A stretch of 64,000 nt of DNA. Source: Liolophura sinensis (Eukaryota; Mollusca; Polyplacophora; Chitonida; Chitonidae). Location of the stretch: NCBI RefSeq assembly GCF_032854445.1, contig NC_088295.1:77034028-77098027 (forward strand), read 5' to 3'. Of this stretch, positions 23,867 to 37,500 are shown in pieces. The notes beneath the pieces were generated by a model that was not told the DNA's origin, did no database searches, and was given only the letters and a program-made list of their open reading frames with translations. A program made the position numbers and the translations under genes. The number at the start of each line of letters is the position of its first letter. The stretch's first letter is position 1.

Positions 23867-24358
23867 AATAACTTACCAAGAATTTACGTTGTCAAGCAAA
23901 CTTTTGATATTTGTAGCATAAGAAACAAGAATTTTACAGTCATTTGAAATTTTGACTTAAGTCTAAGATCTTTTGGAGATCAAACATGTCTGGTTGAGTG
24001 CACAAGAAATGTTTACCCCATTTATGCCCGTAGAGGGCCCGTATTTATGAAATGCCTTAAGAGTTAAGTCAAATAACCAAACAGAACTACAAATAAAATG
24101 TTTTGCTCTAACAAGTTTAATATAGTATAATGGAAAAACTTGCAGTTTATGACTTAAGTCTTATGTTGCTTAATAAATACGAGCCCTGAGCACTAGATCA
24201 ATGTTAAGAGCACAAGAGCAGTGCGTACAAGCCCTGGCCACAGGGTCACGAAAGGTATCTTAGACTTAAGTAGAAATTTCAGATGACTTTAAAATTGTTA
24301 TTTCTTACGTAACAAGGTCAAAATATTGCTTGACAACGTAAATTCTGGGTAAGTTATT
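23867..24358. mobile_element. Foldback element with ~109-bp arms and a nested MITE-like core
   Basis: The left arm (23867-23975, starting aataacttaccaagaattta and cgttgtcaagcaa) is the inverted counterpart of the right arm (24250-24358, ending ttgcttgacaacgtaaattc, tgggtaagttatt), roughly 80% identical by eye. A second, inner inverted pair lies between: agggcccgtatttatgaaat near 24033 and ttaataaatacgagccct ending near 24187. The arms also share the gacttaagtctaagat / atcttagacttaagt core. No coding region lies inside, so it is a non-autonomous element, possibly one element inserted in another. Confidence 0.75.
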
Positions 24359-25724
24359 GAAAAAGCTGTGATATGCATTTCTGCTTTTTTAGTAAATTTT
24401 CTTCTGCAGTTGGTATATTTATAGAACATGTATAATTATACACACAGAAATATCTGTAACAAATAATTAAACATTACATCTCAGCTGCAGTCACGTAAAA
24501 CTCGATATATGAGAACACAAAGGGAAATGGTCCGTCAATATATACCTATAAATAGATAACAATGACAACATCGCATTTTAAATGAAAACTGCATGTAAAT
24601 GGTGTGCATGGATACACACAATTGAGCTTGTAAGTTGCAAAATGATTTTGTTAATTATTCGTTAAAAACTGTTTTGCCATTTGGTGTTTGAACAATTAGC
24701 CCCACAGCTTGTACCTTGATCCAATTTATAGACAACAGTATTTTATTATAATTACCATGGCTTTGGGCGAAAATCACGTGTTAATTTTTACATCCGTGTT
24801 TTGTCGTTTACATCTCTGTCGGCCAATGAGATGTCTTTGAAGAGACAGAGCTTGGTTATCTAGCCCCTTTCTAAACCAGAGCTCCAGGGGCCCCATACTT
24901 GTAAAACATGCATCACTTTGCAACAAGCTGGACTGTTTTAGCGACGTATCTTTCCAGTCTGAGTTTCCATGACAATTTCGTTTGTGAAGATCTGTGCATG
25001 CTTAGTAGAACGGGCCCAATGCAGGTTTCATGAACACACTGGATGGGGAAATTATGTACCACATTAAGTTTTCTTGCCTCGTCCAATGACGCCATTTTAC
25101 TTAAACTTTATATAAGCCTTGAGAACTTCCTGTCTGACATGATAAGGAGACGATAATCCGGTGTTTGTCAGTCTATATCGTTTACAATGAAAAGAGAGAT
25201 GATTGGGTGAATCTATATAGCCTTTACATATATGTATACGACTGCTTCGTGAAAAGTCAATTTCAAGTCAAAGCAGTAAATATACTAGCCCACACAGCAC
25301 ATCGCCTGTCCTCATAAAAGCTTAGCGTCCAGCGAGGGAGTATTGTGATTTTTTTTTATTGTTATAGGCATATGATCCGACCATAGTTGAACATCTAAAT
25401 CTTTGCACAGTGACATTGTGATTGTAAATGTAGAATTAACCGGTATATATACAAATGCATGTACGAAGATGTATCTCATTTAGCAGGCTTTCGTATATAA
25501 GAACACATACATCTATGTATACATATAGGCCAACTCCACAGCATAAGGCTGTGCTGTGGATGGAACTGAATAAAATGTTTATGTAATTTATGTCGAATAT
25601 AGTGGACATTTTAGCCTATATACGGTAGCTAATAAAGCGGCATTGGCCGTAAACATGTAGTTAGGCGATGATATAGGATCTATAGTACATTGTTAGAGTT
25701 ATTAATGTATATTTGAAGGATTAT

Positions 25725-25895
25725 GGTGCCCAACGACGTCTTCAAGACCTGTTCACGGATAGTATGATGCTGGACAGGTTTATGGATGGTGGAAACCGGA
25801 GTTTCAAGAGTAAATCACCGCTGGATTCGAACACGCAACCTCACTGATCAAGGACCTGACTCTCGCGGCGAGCCAGCGCTACATATTAAACTGAG
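25725..25895 (-). repeat. Third SINE family (C), tRNA-headed
   Basis: On the reverse strand the segment begins tgtagcgctggctcgccgcg, agagtcagg, then gttgcgtgttcgaatccagc, an A-box-like and a canonical B-box-like (gttcgaatcc) pair about 40 nt apart. It is followed by tttccaccatccataaacct and ctgtccagcatcatactatc. The head lacks a pairing acceptor stem, so it is tRNA-derived and not a tRNA gene. This is the only copy seen in the window. Confidence 0.55.
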
Positions 25896-27850
25896 CCAGC
25901 GATGGCCCTAGAATGTTAAACAAAGTGTTGAGCACATGATTTGGAGTATATCGAATTCACCACTAAAATTAAAACGATATATACACGTGTTCATGTAGAA
26001 AAACGTACACACTGAAAATGATGCTGTACTATCATTCCGTTATAAACTTTTGCGTATTTAAGTATTAGTCATACAAGGCTCTATTTATGAAGCGGCATTT
26101 TGCATTTCTTATATATGGTGTTGTGCATATGAATTTCGGCACGTCGATTTCACCACTTAAAGATCTAACTTGTGGTAAATTTAAAAAAGATAAATGGGAT
26201 GACATAGACAGAAACAGATGATGTGCTCTCTACACCGTTAAGCTAATGCATAGGACTATGAGTCATACACGGCAGTTATCACGGAGGAACAATTTGTGCT
26301 ATGGGAAATGACAATCTTTCTTTTGTCTGAAAGCAGCATAAAAGGGAAGTGGTTTTTATTTCTCTACAAATGGCTGCTCTGTGATAAATTTCCATATATA
26401 CCTTCTGCATAAGGCAGACCTATGGTGCTCCTGTAGGCCTATGTGGCGCATGCCCCCCCCCCCTCCCCATCCCCGTATGTCAATAAAGGCATCTCATAAT
26501 AGAAAAAAATAACAAACACAACAAAATGATACGGTAGTATAAGTGCATTCACTTGTATCAGACATTGGGAAGTGGTTAAGTGGGTGGGGTGGGGGTTGGG
26601 GGAGTGATGGTGGGCGCTGTAAGCTTCATAAATAAACTAAGCATGCAGGCACATAAACACAATTAAAGACATGCTGCGGATTCAGTTATAAACAATATGT
26701 ATGCCCGTTGTAGTTCATCGAAGTATACACTTTCTGGCTGTAATATAGCACAAATGCAGAACATTGGCTTCGTGGGACTGAGCCGAGCACTCTGTGCGTC
26801 TCCCCACATGTAAGTCCTGGGAAAACATTCTACATGTAGGACTATACACATGTATAGTCGCAGATAGGTTACCGGTATAGAAAATCATCACATGAATACA
26901 CATGGTTACGCCTATATACAGTCCATTGGCTTATCACAATGTTTTCATGTTATTGTTTATTAAATATGATGAGAACGCAAAATTTTGAGTACCGGTAATT
27001 GTAGACCAGTGTAATAAATTGTTATTAACTTGACAGCTGCATTTTTTTTTTACCTAACTGTTCTGTCATGGCGCTAGGGGGCTATAAGCCGCTACTGTAC
27101 TATTTAAGCATTTACAGCATCTGCAAAAATAAATAAATAAATAAAACATTAATTGAGATAAACTGAGGAGAGGCCAGATCTCACTGGTTTAATTTAATTT
27201 AATTCTTTGTTTATTTAGAGAGGATAACTCACAGCCAAATGGCGACCACACTGGTTAGGTCTGTAGGTGTGACCATTTACCAACTATCACACAGTCGTCA
27301 CTGCTCTGGTCTTACTATACATGCTGTAGTCTGTTCTATGTAGGCCCACACTTTGCCTATAGCCCAGATATGTAATATATAAATTAATATAGTAGGCCTA
27401 TTAGGCCTAAATTCAAATGATACTGGGCGTACATTTTCCAGATACATGTGTGGCAAATGCATTCTTCTGAATGCTTAGCGTTTTTACCAATATCTGGGAC
27501 TACTACATTAGTTTCATTTTACTATATTAGTTTTTCATTTTAAAGCGGTATGCCTGTTCTAAATACATACACATGATCTACAGTGTACATGTATTTGATA
27601 AATTCTGTATAATCTTGAGTCGTGCAATATTACATACATCAAATTAAATTGTATCACAGGGACTCTTATGTACTCCGGAACTCCACTCGCACTGCGTAAT
27701 ACGTGACACGCCTTTTGAAACAGGGGAGATAAGCCAGTCTGGCGACTCGATCCATGTGTCGCATGAAGGCTGACATATTGAAACCCGATGGTTGATGACA
27801 TTTATTCATAAGAAAGGTTCATTCCCTGGTTTTTCAAAGTTGTAATAACA
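25896..27850. other. MARS1 upstream region
   Basis: Intergenic sequence 5' of MARS1. It contains a poly(C)-rich run near 26452-26467, a G-rich run (26578-26612, ggtggggtgggggttggggg) and an ATAA repeat near 27129. No TATA box is obvious in the 150 nt before the MARS1 ATG, which sits in the context taacaATGA. Open frames on the reverse strand at 26663-26903 and 27559-27801 have no recognisable motif. The promoter must lie here, but I could not locate it. Confidence 0.4.
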
Positions 27851-30800
27851 ATGAAAGTCTTCAGCGATGCGGGGAATTTTCAGACTCTTAAACTCGAAAT
27901 TGCTTTGTTAAAAACGGACTTGGAGATAGCCAAAGAAGAGGTAGCTCACGAAGGTAAAGTTAGGGAAAACAACAACGACACAATGGTAAAGTGTTGGCGA
28001 TTTCATCATATCGAAACTGTTACACACTGTGTTATAAATTTTCTTTTTTAATCCTGTATGGAGTGATATTTGTAATTTAACAGGGAGGGAAACCCATTAA
28101 TGGTGTGATTAACCACAAGATCCGAACTGCTAAAGTCTACAAGAGATTCATAGTTTTGAGTACCGGTACCCGGGTTCCTCGCAACGAGCAGGAGGTGATG
28201 AATAACAAGGAGCCAAATGGGCGAAATGTTCATTTTTTTGTGTGTGCTGATGATTGGTTCAGAGCAACTATTGACATCACTGGAAAACTATGAATATTCC
28301 AATATTTTGTTGAAAGTGCTGGTTCAAATTACTACATGTGTCTGCGATTGTGCTCTAGAGCTGATATGTTATAATAATGTCGATCTTTTATTGCACTGTG
28401 ATCTACTTGGGTAAAAAAAATCAATCTTACATTCCAGCAGAGCCCTTCCACATTCTCAGGTGAATGTCCGTAAAGTGAATGTCAAAGAAAGCAAATGATG
28501 AATAACAGAACTATATTGTTATAATGAATGCTCCCTTACTACAGAAAAACGAATGACAGTAATATTACCTGTCACTTCAGCTTACCCAAAACTCTATGAA
28601 CCAGCCCTACTCAAGGGAAAAGGATTGACACTGATTATAACTTGGCATGATGGAATGTATGGTATAATTAAATATCTTGGATGATATAACTCCATATCTT
28701 GCACAATTTAACCAACTTTCTTAGATGATTAGTCTTGTACGATTTTGCTCTTGGACCATACCCCCAACATGGACAGTATTGGAAGAAGCTCTGAATTTGT
28801 TAAAATAAAAACAAACGTTAGGCTAATGCTCTATGGTTCTAATCATTATGGTGAATATATTATAGTAGCACATTATCAGAATAGTATAAATATCAGGAAA
28901 TGTATACTTAGTATCTAAGTTTGAAATCATAGCTTATAAAAATCCTTAATGAGAGAAAATGATGTTCTACTTACGTCGACATTGAATCACTCTGGTTGAC
29001 ATTAGCTTGAAAAGATGTACAACTTAACCTCAAATTCAAAATAAACCCTATTCTACCATGTTAAGAAATATTTATACACATAAATATATGTATATTATAC
29101 ACATAATATACATACTGTAGGTGTTTAATCTTTTTGCTTGTTTGCAAGATTTTTATTCAAACATAGTCTAAGGGCATCTTTTTGTGTAGGGGGATAAAAT
29201 TCTACTTTTTGTGAAGCCTGACATTGGACAACCCAACCAATGTTCTTTTGTCTCCAAAAGCAAATGTAAAAATGTGTGTGAATCACAATGAAAATAGCTC
29301 TTTCATACGGGAAAAGGTTATGGAATGTGGGTACGTGATGAATATGGCATTCTGCTCATAGCCTGTTGCAGGAATAGCACAATAAGCCTTGTGTATTTCT
29401 GTTTCAGCCAAAGTTGTGCCTTACCTGACAAGGAACAAACTGCCAGTTTTACAGCTGACCACAGGAGATTATCTATTTGTCGTCAACTCTGCTGTTAAGT
29501 AAGAAAATCAAATTTGCTAAACCTTAACAAACAGTGCAATTGGTTAAATTTGGCATTAAACAGTTGTAAGTCATTAAAAAGTATTAATCTCTTTTAACAA
29601 GCAGATTCTGTCCCTAAAAGCTGGCTTTGTTAACATTTTAAGCTGAGTGCAGTGGCCTAGGTGCTCGCCTTTCAATCTCAAGTATTCACAAGGTAGGGGA
29701 ACAGTCCAGGAATTTGTAGACTTGCACATCTTCTCCCCCAACCAACCCCACAACCACCCACCGCACCATGAAAAATGAGTAAAGCATTAAATATCAATAT
29801 ATAAATCAGATAAGTAAAGAATGGGGATGGCTTGTATGTGGGTAGGCTGTCGCTGGCTAAATTGTCTAGTGGGTTCTGATGTTTTGCTTGTTTTTTTTTT
29901 TTACTCATATCAGCCTAATGGCTGTGAAATATTCTGTATCACATACAACCAAAGAAGTAAACAACAGTGTGGAAGTAAACAACAGTGTGGAAGTAAACAA
30001 CAGCGTGGAAGTAAACAATAGTGTTGGAAATATCCAAAGCAACTTTTCCTGGTTTCAGGTTTATTCTATCAAACTGTGGAAAGGTAGCTGAAGTGTGCTC
30101 AGTAGATGAATGGATGGAATGGGAATCCTCACAACTGCAGGTTAGTATATTTGTACACCTATTACAGTGGTAGTGCAGCGGGTAATGGTAACCTCTACCT
30201 ACAGTATGGACCAATGTAAGGGCTGTATTTTAATGGTGTGTAACTCCATTAACCTACTATGTGCTGTTCAGTTGACTTACTGAAACTGAAAATAATCATC
30301 TTTAGTTGAAAGAGGGTTGGTTGTGGTGTGGTGGTGGGTGTGGGTGGCAGATGTAGTGGAGGACTGGGGTGGGGGTTGGTGTGTGGGGTGTTGGGGAGGG
30401 GTACAGCAACATTATTATGACATAAGAATGACTGTAAGAATATTTTACATACTACATGGATGTCCAGCAGAAAAGTGTCAATAGGACATTTTCAGCTTGG
30501 GAATATGGCTCTACTAGTATCAGTGACTTACTGTATTGTATAAGAGTATTCATTGCTAATTTTAATACCTGTATGTGCTTAGCATAATTTTAAGGTGAGA
30601 TGAAGAGGGTAACCTGAACATGTACAAATCAACACACCACATCAAAAACTGGAATAGATCTTCATGTTATATGTATAGATTCTGCCAGAATTTGAAATAC
30701 ACGTTTTATTTCCACTTTTCGCCTATTTTTCCTGTCTTTGGTATGTTGATTTTGTAAGAATAGGATGTCTTAAAGACACTAAGACTAAACCTATGCAGGT

Positions 30801-33800
30801 ATGTTTTGGAATCACATAGTTTACTTTGTAATTTCAGCCAGTATTATTTCCCTACCTTGTGAGTGCCATAGGACATGGTAAACCAGATGAGAGTCTGAAG
30901 ACATCTTTAGGTCAGCTAATAAAGAAGCTTGACCAGCAACTTCATGGAAAACAATTTGTTGTTGAGGTATGTAATGTTCTCTAGTTTCGTCATTGGTATA
31001 ATTGCATCGTTCACATATGTATTACTTATGTTTTCTCCTCGGAAGTTGCTTGATGAATCACTGACTCAGGTGTAGCTGGTTGAACATGTATGGCTTGTTT
31101 TCCAGGATATACTGTAACATCTGCTGTTAAACCATTGTCATGTTGTCTTACTCAGGGGGAGATAACTGGTGCTGATATAGTCATTTGGAGTTCACTGTAC
31201 CCAGCTCTCTGCCCTAAGGGAGCTTTTGCAGGTAAGTTCTGACCATGTTCATACCATGTTTTTCTATACCCCATCTAAAAAGGACCTGGATGGAAGAGGT
31301 TGTGGTGATTCTAGATTTGTCTGCCTGATTTTGTGTGTGTGTGGTGTGTGAGCAAGATCTCAAAAACTCAAATTTGGTGCACACTTTTGTAACACTGTGT
31401 TTTCAATCAAATGAATTTTCGTTGAAGATTTCTTAATATTTTAACCATTAACGATTTTTACCATTTTTAAAGGTTTTCAATGTTACACTGTGCCTGAACT
31501 AAGCCGTGAGTGTATTTCTCAGAATTCATGTTGAGAATGGGACACATGTTTTGAAAGGTCTCTAGTTACATTTAGCATCTTACTGAACTGTACATGTGGA
31601 AATCATTTTTTTTCTGTTTAAAAACATATCTGAAAAGTACAAATGTCACCATGCCACATTACCCAGTCATCCGTTGCTGCTTATACATATTTTGTATCTT
31701 AAATTACCTCTTTATGTTCAGAAATGTTGCCTGAATAAAATGTCAGTTTTTGATATAGTACATCCAGTTACATTTCCATTAATGGTGAATTACCTAAAGT
31801 GTTGCCAAAAATTACATTTTTATAGTATATTTATTGGTTTTCATCCTGAAACTCCTAAAATTTCCCATTGCTAACTTCCAGACACACCTTTATAAGATCA
31901 GCAGAATTCATTTACTGCACTGAGTACAAAAATCATATTTATGAACAAATTACTGGTTCAAATTGGACCCATGTTCATGGTACTGGGAACCAGGCTCGTC
32001 ATTGGTTCAAATATGCTGTGTAAATAAGGACATTTAAACTGTCTCATTAGAATATGAATTTATGAATTTTTTTGTTATTTACATGTACATGTATGTGATT
32101 TGCAAATAAATATGGTGAGATGAGGTGTAAACTGCTAGACTAAGAATGGATGTTGAGTTGATCATGACCATACTACATATACATCTTTGCAGGCATCAGC
32201 CAAACTGTGAATTTACATTTTATGTTAGATTTATTGTAAATATATATATATCATTAAATGCAAATATATTTATTGAGGTTTAAATATAAACTGATTTTAT
32301 CCATATCAAGAAAAAAAACCAATGTTTTGACTGACATAACTTCCTAATTTTGGATTTCAATGTACACATGTACACAATGCACAATGTCCGTATTTGTGCC
32401 TGGGCACTAAGTCCACCAGTATTGCACATTGAGTTGTAATTTTTGGTGGATAGATAGATACACAGGTGACTGTGTCGCTCCTCACATTTGTCCATTTTCA
32501 TGGCTGTCATGGTGGCCAGATAGCCGTTTTACTTACATATACTATATAAATAGAAATGATTTGTGTCAGGGCTATAACTCCAACCGTTTTCAGCATAAAG
32601 TTTTCATTTCTGATGGACACCATCGTCCACTTGTACGGTTGTCATAGTAACCACATACCTATCATCAACACCCATGAAGATTCTTCTCAGGGGTTATACT
32701 CACCACAATACTGCTGGTATTGTTTTATACATTTCAAACAATTCCATTTGTTGGGGCATGTGTTGCGCTCACCTGAAATCTTGTTGTGTATGTCACAGGC
32801 TGGGAGAGTGAGTTCAAGTCAGTGAAACAGTGGTTTGACAGGCTCCTTCAGTTACCTGCATTTTCAACTGCAGTTGAAACAGTAACGAAAGGAAAAGGTG
32901 TTTCTGCATTCAAGGTATTTACTGACAGCATATTTTGGATCTTACAGTTGGCATCTGCTGTACATGTATTTATTTATTTGATTGGTGTTTTACGCCGTAC
33001 TCAAGAATATTTCACTTATACGACGGCAGCCAGTATTATGGTGGGTGGAAACCGGGCACAGCCTGGGGGAAACCCATGACCATCCGCAGGTTGCGGCCAG
33101 ACCTTCCCACTTATGGCCGCTGTACATGTAGATTGCTGACTTGCCATCATCATTCATTCATATGTTAAACAAGGATGACCCTCCATCTGATCTCTGAGTT
33201 TTGATACTTGTCAATTTTACATCCTTGAGAAATGGTGGCATGACACATCTTGCAAACCTCTTACGAATGGGGGGCATTAATAATTTACTATGTTAATCAT
33301 AACGCAGAGTGGTAGTGGAACAGTTGTGGGAAAGAGAGAGCGAAAAATACAAAAACAAAAGAACATCCATTCATTTCCTAAATTTGAACAGTATTACTAT
33401 CTGGCTTTACCTGTCATAATGATATTGAGCTCAAATGTGGCATGCCAGTTGCTGCACTGCTCGGCTGACGAAGGTGTGGAAGGAGACTTCACTGCTGATT
33501 CAGTGTAATGTGATTACAGTAATGTGATTACAGTAATGTGACAGATTTTATTCCTGTCGTGTCCATGTGGTGTTCCAGTACCTTTAAAATGTCTTACTCA
33601 AGTAAAAAGTCGTAAAACGTTGTAACCAGTAATTCTTAAATGTGCGTGCATTGACCAGCTTTGTGCTGAATTGTGCCCATGATTCACTTTCTTTTCACTG
33701 AACATCCTTAAATATTTCACCACCTGCAGTGAATGTTGCAAGCCATGAGTTGTACATATTTGTAGTTGTCTCACACTTTGTGTTGTTCTTACCAGACACA

Positions 33801-34574
33801 TAATGGCTTGATGACATAAATCTGACATTTCTCGTTTTCTTTTAGACATCACTTTTGTCCCAGCCTGTGCCCCTGAGCTTGAAATCTGCAAATTCTGGGT
33901 TGTCAGCAGGTGTTAAAGCCATGTCAGTGGTGTCAACATCCCACACTGGAGAATCACAGGTACATTCTGTGTTTGATAATATAATTTACAATTTGAAAGT
34001 ACATTATATACTAATTTGTAATGTACAGTGTAGTAGGACAAACTTTACAGATAAATGTATGATGTTTTCAACGGTTAATGTGGGAATGGAAGATTGTCAA
34101 ATTCTGTTGGCAGAGCTATGCTGTAAGTAAAATACATGCTACTTATTTCGTACCCCTAAAACGAAATTCACATAAAATAACCAAAACAGGGTACTAGCTG
34201 TGTCTAGATATTTGTAAGAATGAAAATTTGAAGTTTATTAGTTGTAATTTATTCTATTTGTTTTTTTGTTTTTTTTGAATTTGTAAAATGCTTAGGAGTG
34301 TTGTGGATCCAGTGTATGTGTTGTACATATTCCACCAGCTTTCCCATGGTACACACCTGCACTTGTATTCTCTGTGACTTATGATGTAGGAGAGATTGAA
34401 AGGTAATGTATTAGGCTGAACTGTTACAGGAGTAATGTAATACAGTTACCTTGTCTTGCTGTAGTCAATATTTGGGACCAAAGAAGCAACAGAAGCTGAA
34501 GTAGAGGCAGCCATCAAGACCTGGGAACAAGGGAAGAAAACTTGCCCAAAACCTCTGAAAATTCAACACCCAAT
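27851..34574 (+). CDS. MARS1: MARS1 exons 1-8: GST-like domain and linker
   Basis: Residues 1-274. Exons 1-6 encode a GST-like fold (about residues 1-199). Its core shows [15 protein letters not shown] in exon 2, [11 protein letters not shown] in exon 3 and [15 protein letters not shown] in exon 5, the pattern seen in the N-terminal domain of animal MARS1. In vertebrates this domain docks the enzyme to the multi-synthetase complex; that role here is inference from family. Exons 7-8 are a serine-rich then charged linker. Intron 1 (27954-29407) and intron 5 (31232-32798) contain no other gene. Intron 6 holds a SINE (32969-33118). Intron 8 (34575-36090) holds a SINE (34922-35242). Confidence 0.9.
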
Positions 34575-37500
34575 GTAAGTGATATGTGTTGTTGAATAGA
34601 GCGTCTAGTTTCTGATGACTACTCTTATATTTCTTATGGGATAATCATACCCACTATTTATATGAACGCAGTGGGAAATAGTCTTGTCAGTTTTCTCTGC
34701 CTTCTTGCTACCTTCATAGATCTGGGATCTAAATGTAGTGAGTTTGTTTGATAACCTGTGTTTGATACATAAGGGAGCAATCAGTCATAGGGAAATACAA
34801 TTCTTAACAGGCTAACCCTACCTACCAACTCGTCATCCTTTAACCAGGCAGAAGATTAGATCTTATTGAAGCGCTTGCATCGCTCTATTAAGGTTAAGCC
34901 CTGAGTCTTCCTACATTTATATACCTGCCCCGATAGCACAGTTGGGAGAGTGTCTGCTTCGGGAGCGGTAGATCCAGGGTCACACCTAAGACCATATCGT
35001 TTGGCATTCAGCATGAAGGGGATAGTGCAACGACTGGTTGACCGGTAGCAGTATAATGGGTCAGGCGGGTCAGCTTACTTGCCTTCGGTAAGGCGTCTCA
35101 GTGAAGCCGCAGTAGATAAAAGAGAGGTGGAAATGAGTTCTGCAACAAGGAGGCACATTACATGCAGTCTAAGGATTTCTTCATCGTCATATGATGTAAA
35201 ATTGTTTAAGTACGACGTTAAAACCCCAAGCACTCATTCACTCCTACATTTATACTTAGTAAAACCTGCATATTGTTTGGTCCATGGCATACCTTGTTAG
35301 AACACAACCCAAAGATAAGTATCAAAACTTTGCTTTGATGATTCTCTCCATGATCATGTTTGGCCTTGTTTTTGACATCAGTAGGTCTACTCCAGGCAAA
35401 TGTTGAATTTCATAAGCTTCAATTCCTTTAGACTTATGTCTATCCCTAACAAACTTATGTTCATGCAATCAAGTTAGATCTAACCAAAAAATGAAACAGA
35501 TCATTTTGCCAGTAATTCATGCATGCAGGCTGGGAATATTGTCTTTGCCAAATTCTGTAAATGAGGGATAAATAGCAAAGCATCCTGTCATTTATTATTT
35601 TAACCTGAACCAAATGGCCTTAGTCCGTTGAACCTATCTTTTCAGTGTGTATATATAGGATATGTGGTTTGGGAGACCTTTCAGGGTTTCCATTGCAAGA
35701 GAGTATTATGCAACAAAAGTGTATTTATTACACGTCTGAGATATTGACTACCAAGTCTTGTAACCTTGACAGTGGGCAAATGACTAACAGTGAACAGGCA
35801 GAACTTTGTGTGATTAAATGCTCTCATTTAAAGGGCAGAACCATTTCTTTCAGAATAATTGTGGCCTCAGGCAACTAAAGATTGTTCCACCTGCAGCCGA
35901 GTGTCACCTGATCAGTAAAGGTACACCTGTGGATCCAGCTATCTCGGGCACAGCGGCTTTAAGTTAGGCAATGGTTCACTCCAGGTACTCTGGTTTCCTC
36001 CACCTGACAGATCTCATATAAGTGAAAAGTTCGTGAATACCAATGATGAGATGACTTGTTCTAATAATGATTTTTGTTTTGTTTTTCCAGCTTACCTCAG
36101 GAAGGGAAGAGAAACATTTTGATCACAAGTGCTCTCCCTTATGTGAACAACGTTCCTCACCTTGGTAATATCATTGGTTGTGTTCTCAGTGCTGATGTTT
36201 TCTCCAGGTAAGCTTAGCAGAGGGATAAACTATTCATATCGGTTAACTATTATTTCAGTTAATATTCGTATATTCCAGTATGTACATTTATTCTTACCTG
36301 TTCCCATTTGTTGGCTAGGAGCTATATGACCACTGATATCGTTTGCTGGAATCAAAGGCAACGCCATGTGAAAAGATTGGCATGATAGGTGGAGTCATTA
36401 TTGCCTAATTTGCACACACAATTATTTGACACTTGACACTGCAGTTAGTTGATTTTTTAGCAGGACATCCAGCAAGTTACTGACAGAGGGTTTTCATTTC
36501 AAGCTCGTAGCCGGCGGAGCTCCAACGGGGATTTGTTCACATACCGCCAGCTACTACCATCTTATCAAGCTTAACCACAGCAAAGTAAAGTTGTCAACTG
36601 CTCTTAATTGTCATTGGGCAGCTGGGTGTCATTTCAAAGCTGGTCTTGGTCAGCTGGTGTAAGAGATCAGTGCTGGTATCGCTGACCTAGTTTATGGCAA
36701 TCTGTAACCCTAGCAGGTGCCTGTGACCTCTCTGAGCACTGTAAGGTTTGGGAAGTGTTGTACTATGTGATATGCAGTGCCCATTTCCGACGATGACTTG
36801 TCCCATCGCACCTCACATCTTCATGGCAAGCTTGAATCACATGTTTCTGACAGAACACCGACGAGGTTTACTCGACAAACAAACACCCAACAAGAAATCA
36901 TGAATCAAACATCACCTCTTCGCTTCGGCTTCGGGACCAAGAGACAAGATTTGTACGTTTTTGTATCTTTTTACAAAAATTGATGGAATGACCAACAGAA
37001 ATGAATTTTGGATATCTACTCGAACACAAGGTTCTGGTATTTACATACATGTAGATATTTACATACATATATGTACATGTATGTAAAACTCAAAATAATG
37101 CACTCCAGAGACGGATTTCTCACTATGTGCATTACAAACACTGACTAAAAACCAGTTTTAAATGTTAATGTTAACTTTTGTCCATCTTTTTTTATTTCAA
37201 GGATTAAAAATTTAGGCGTGAAAATTAGGAATGATGTGAATTTGAAATGTGGTTTACCTTTGGAGTTTACGGTAATGCAACCCTACCCCCCCCCCCCAAA
37301 AAAAAAATCCAAAAAAAACAACAAAAAAACAAGAGTACAATTTGCAATATGTTTAGCATATGTAATTTGTTAATCTGTCGCATTGTGGGAATCTGACTAT
37401 TGCTTTAATTTTAGGGAATAGTGGTGAGTTGAACATCTACGTACGAAATCAAATACATAGCTTGGTAGTGCTTACAATACAAGTTTTCCACTTCACTATA

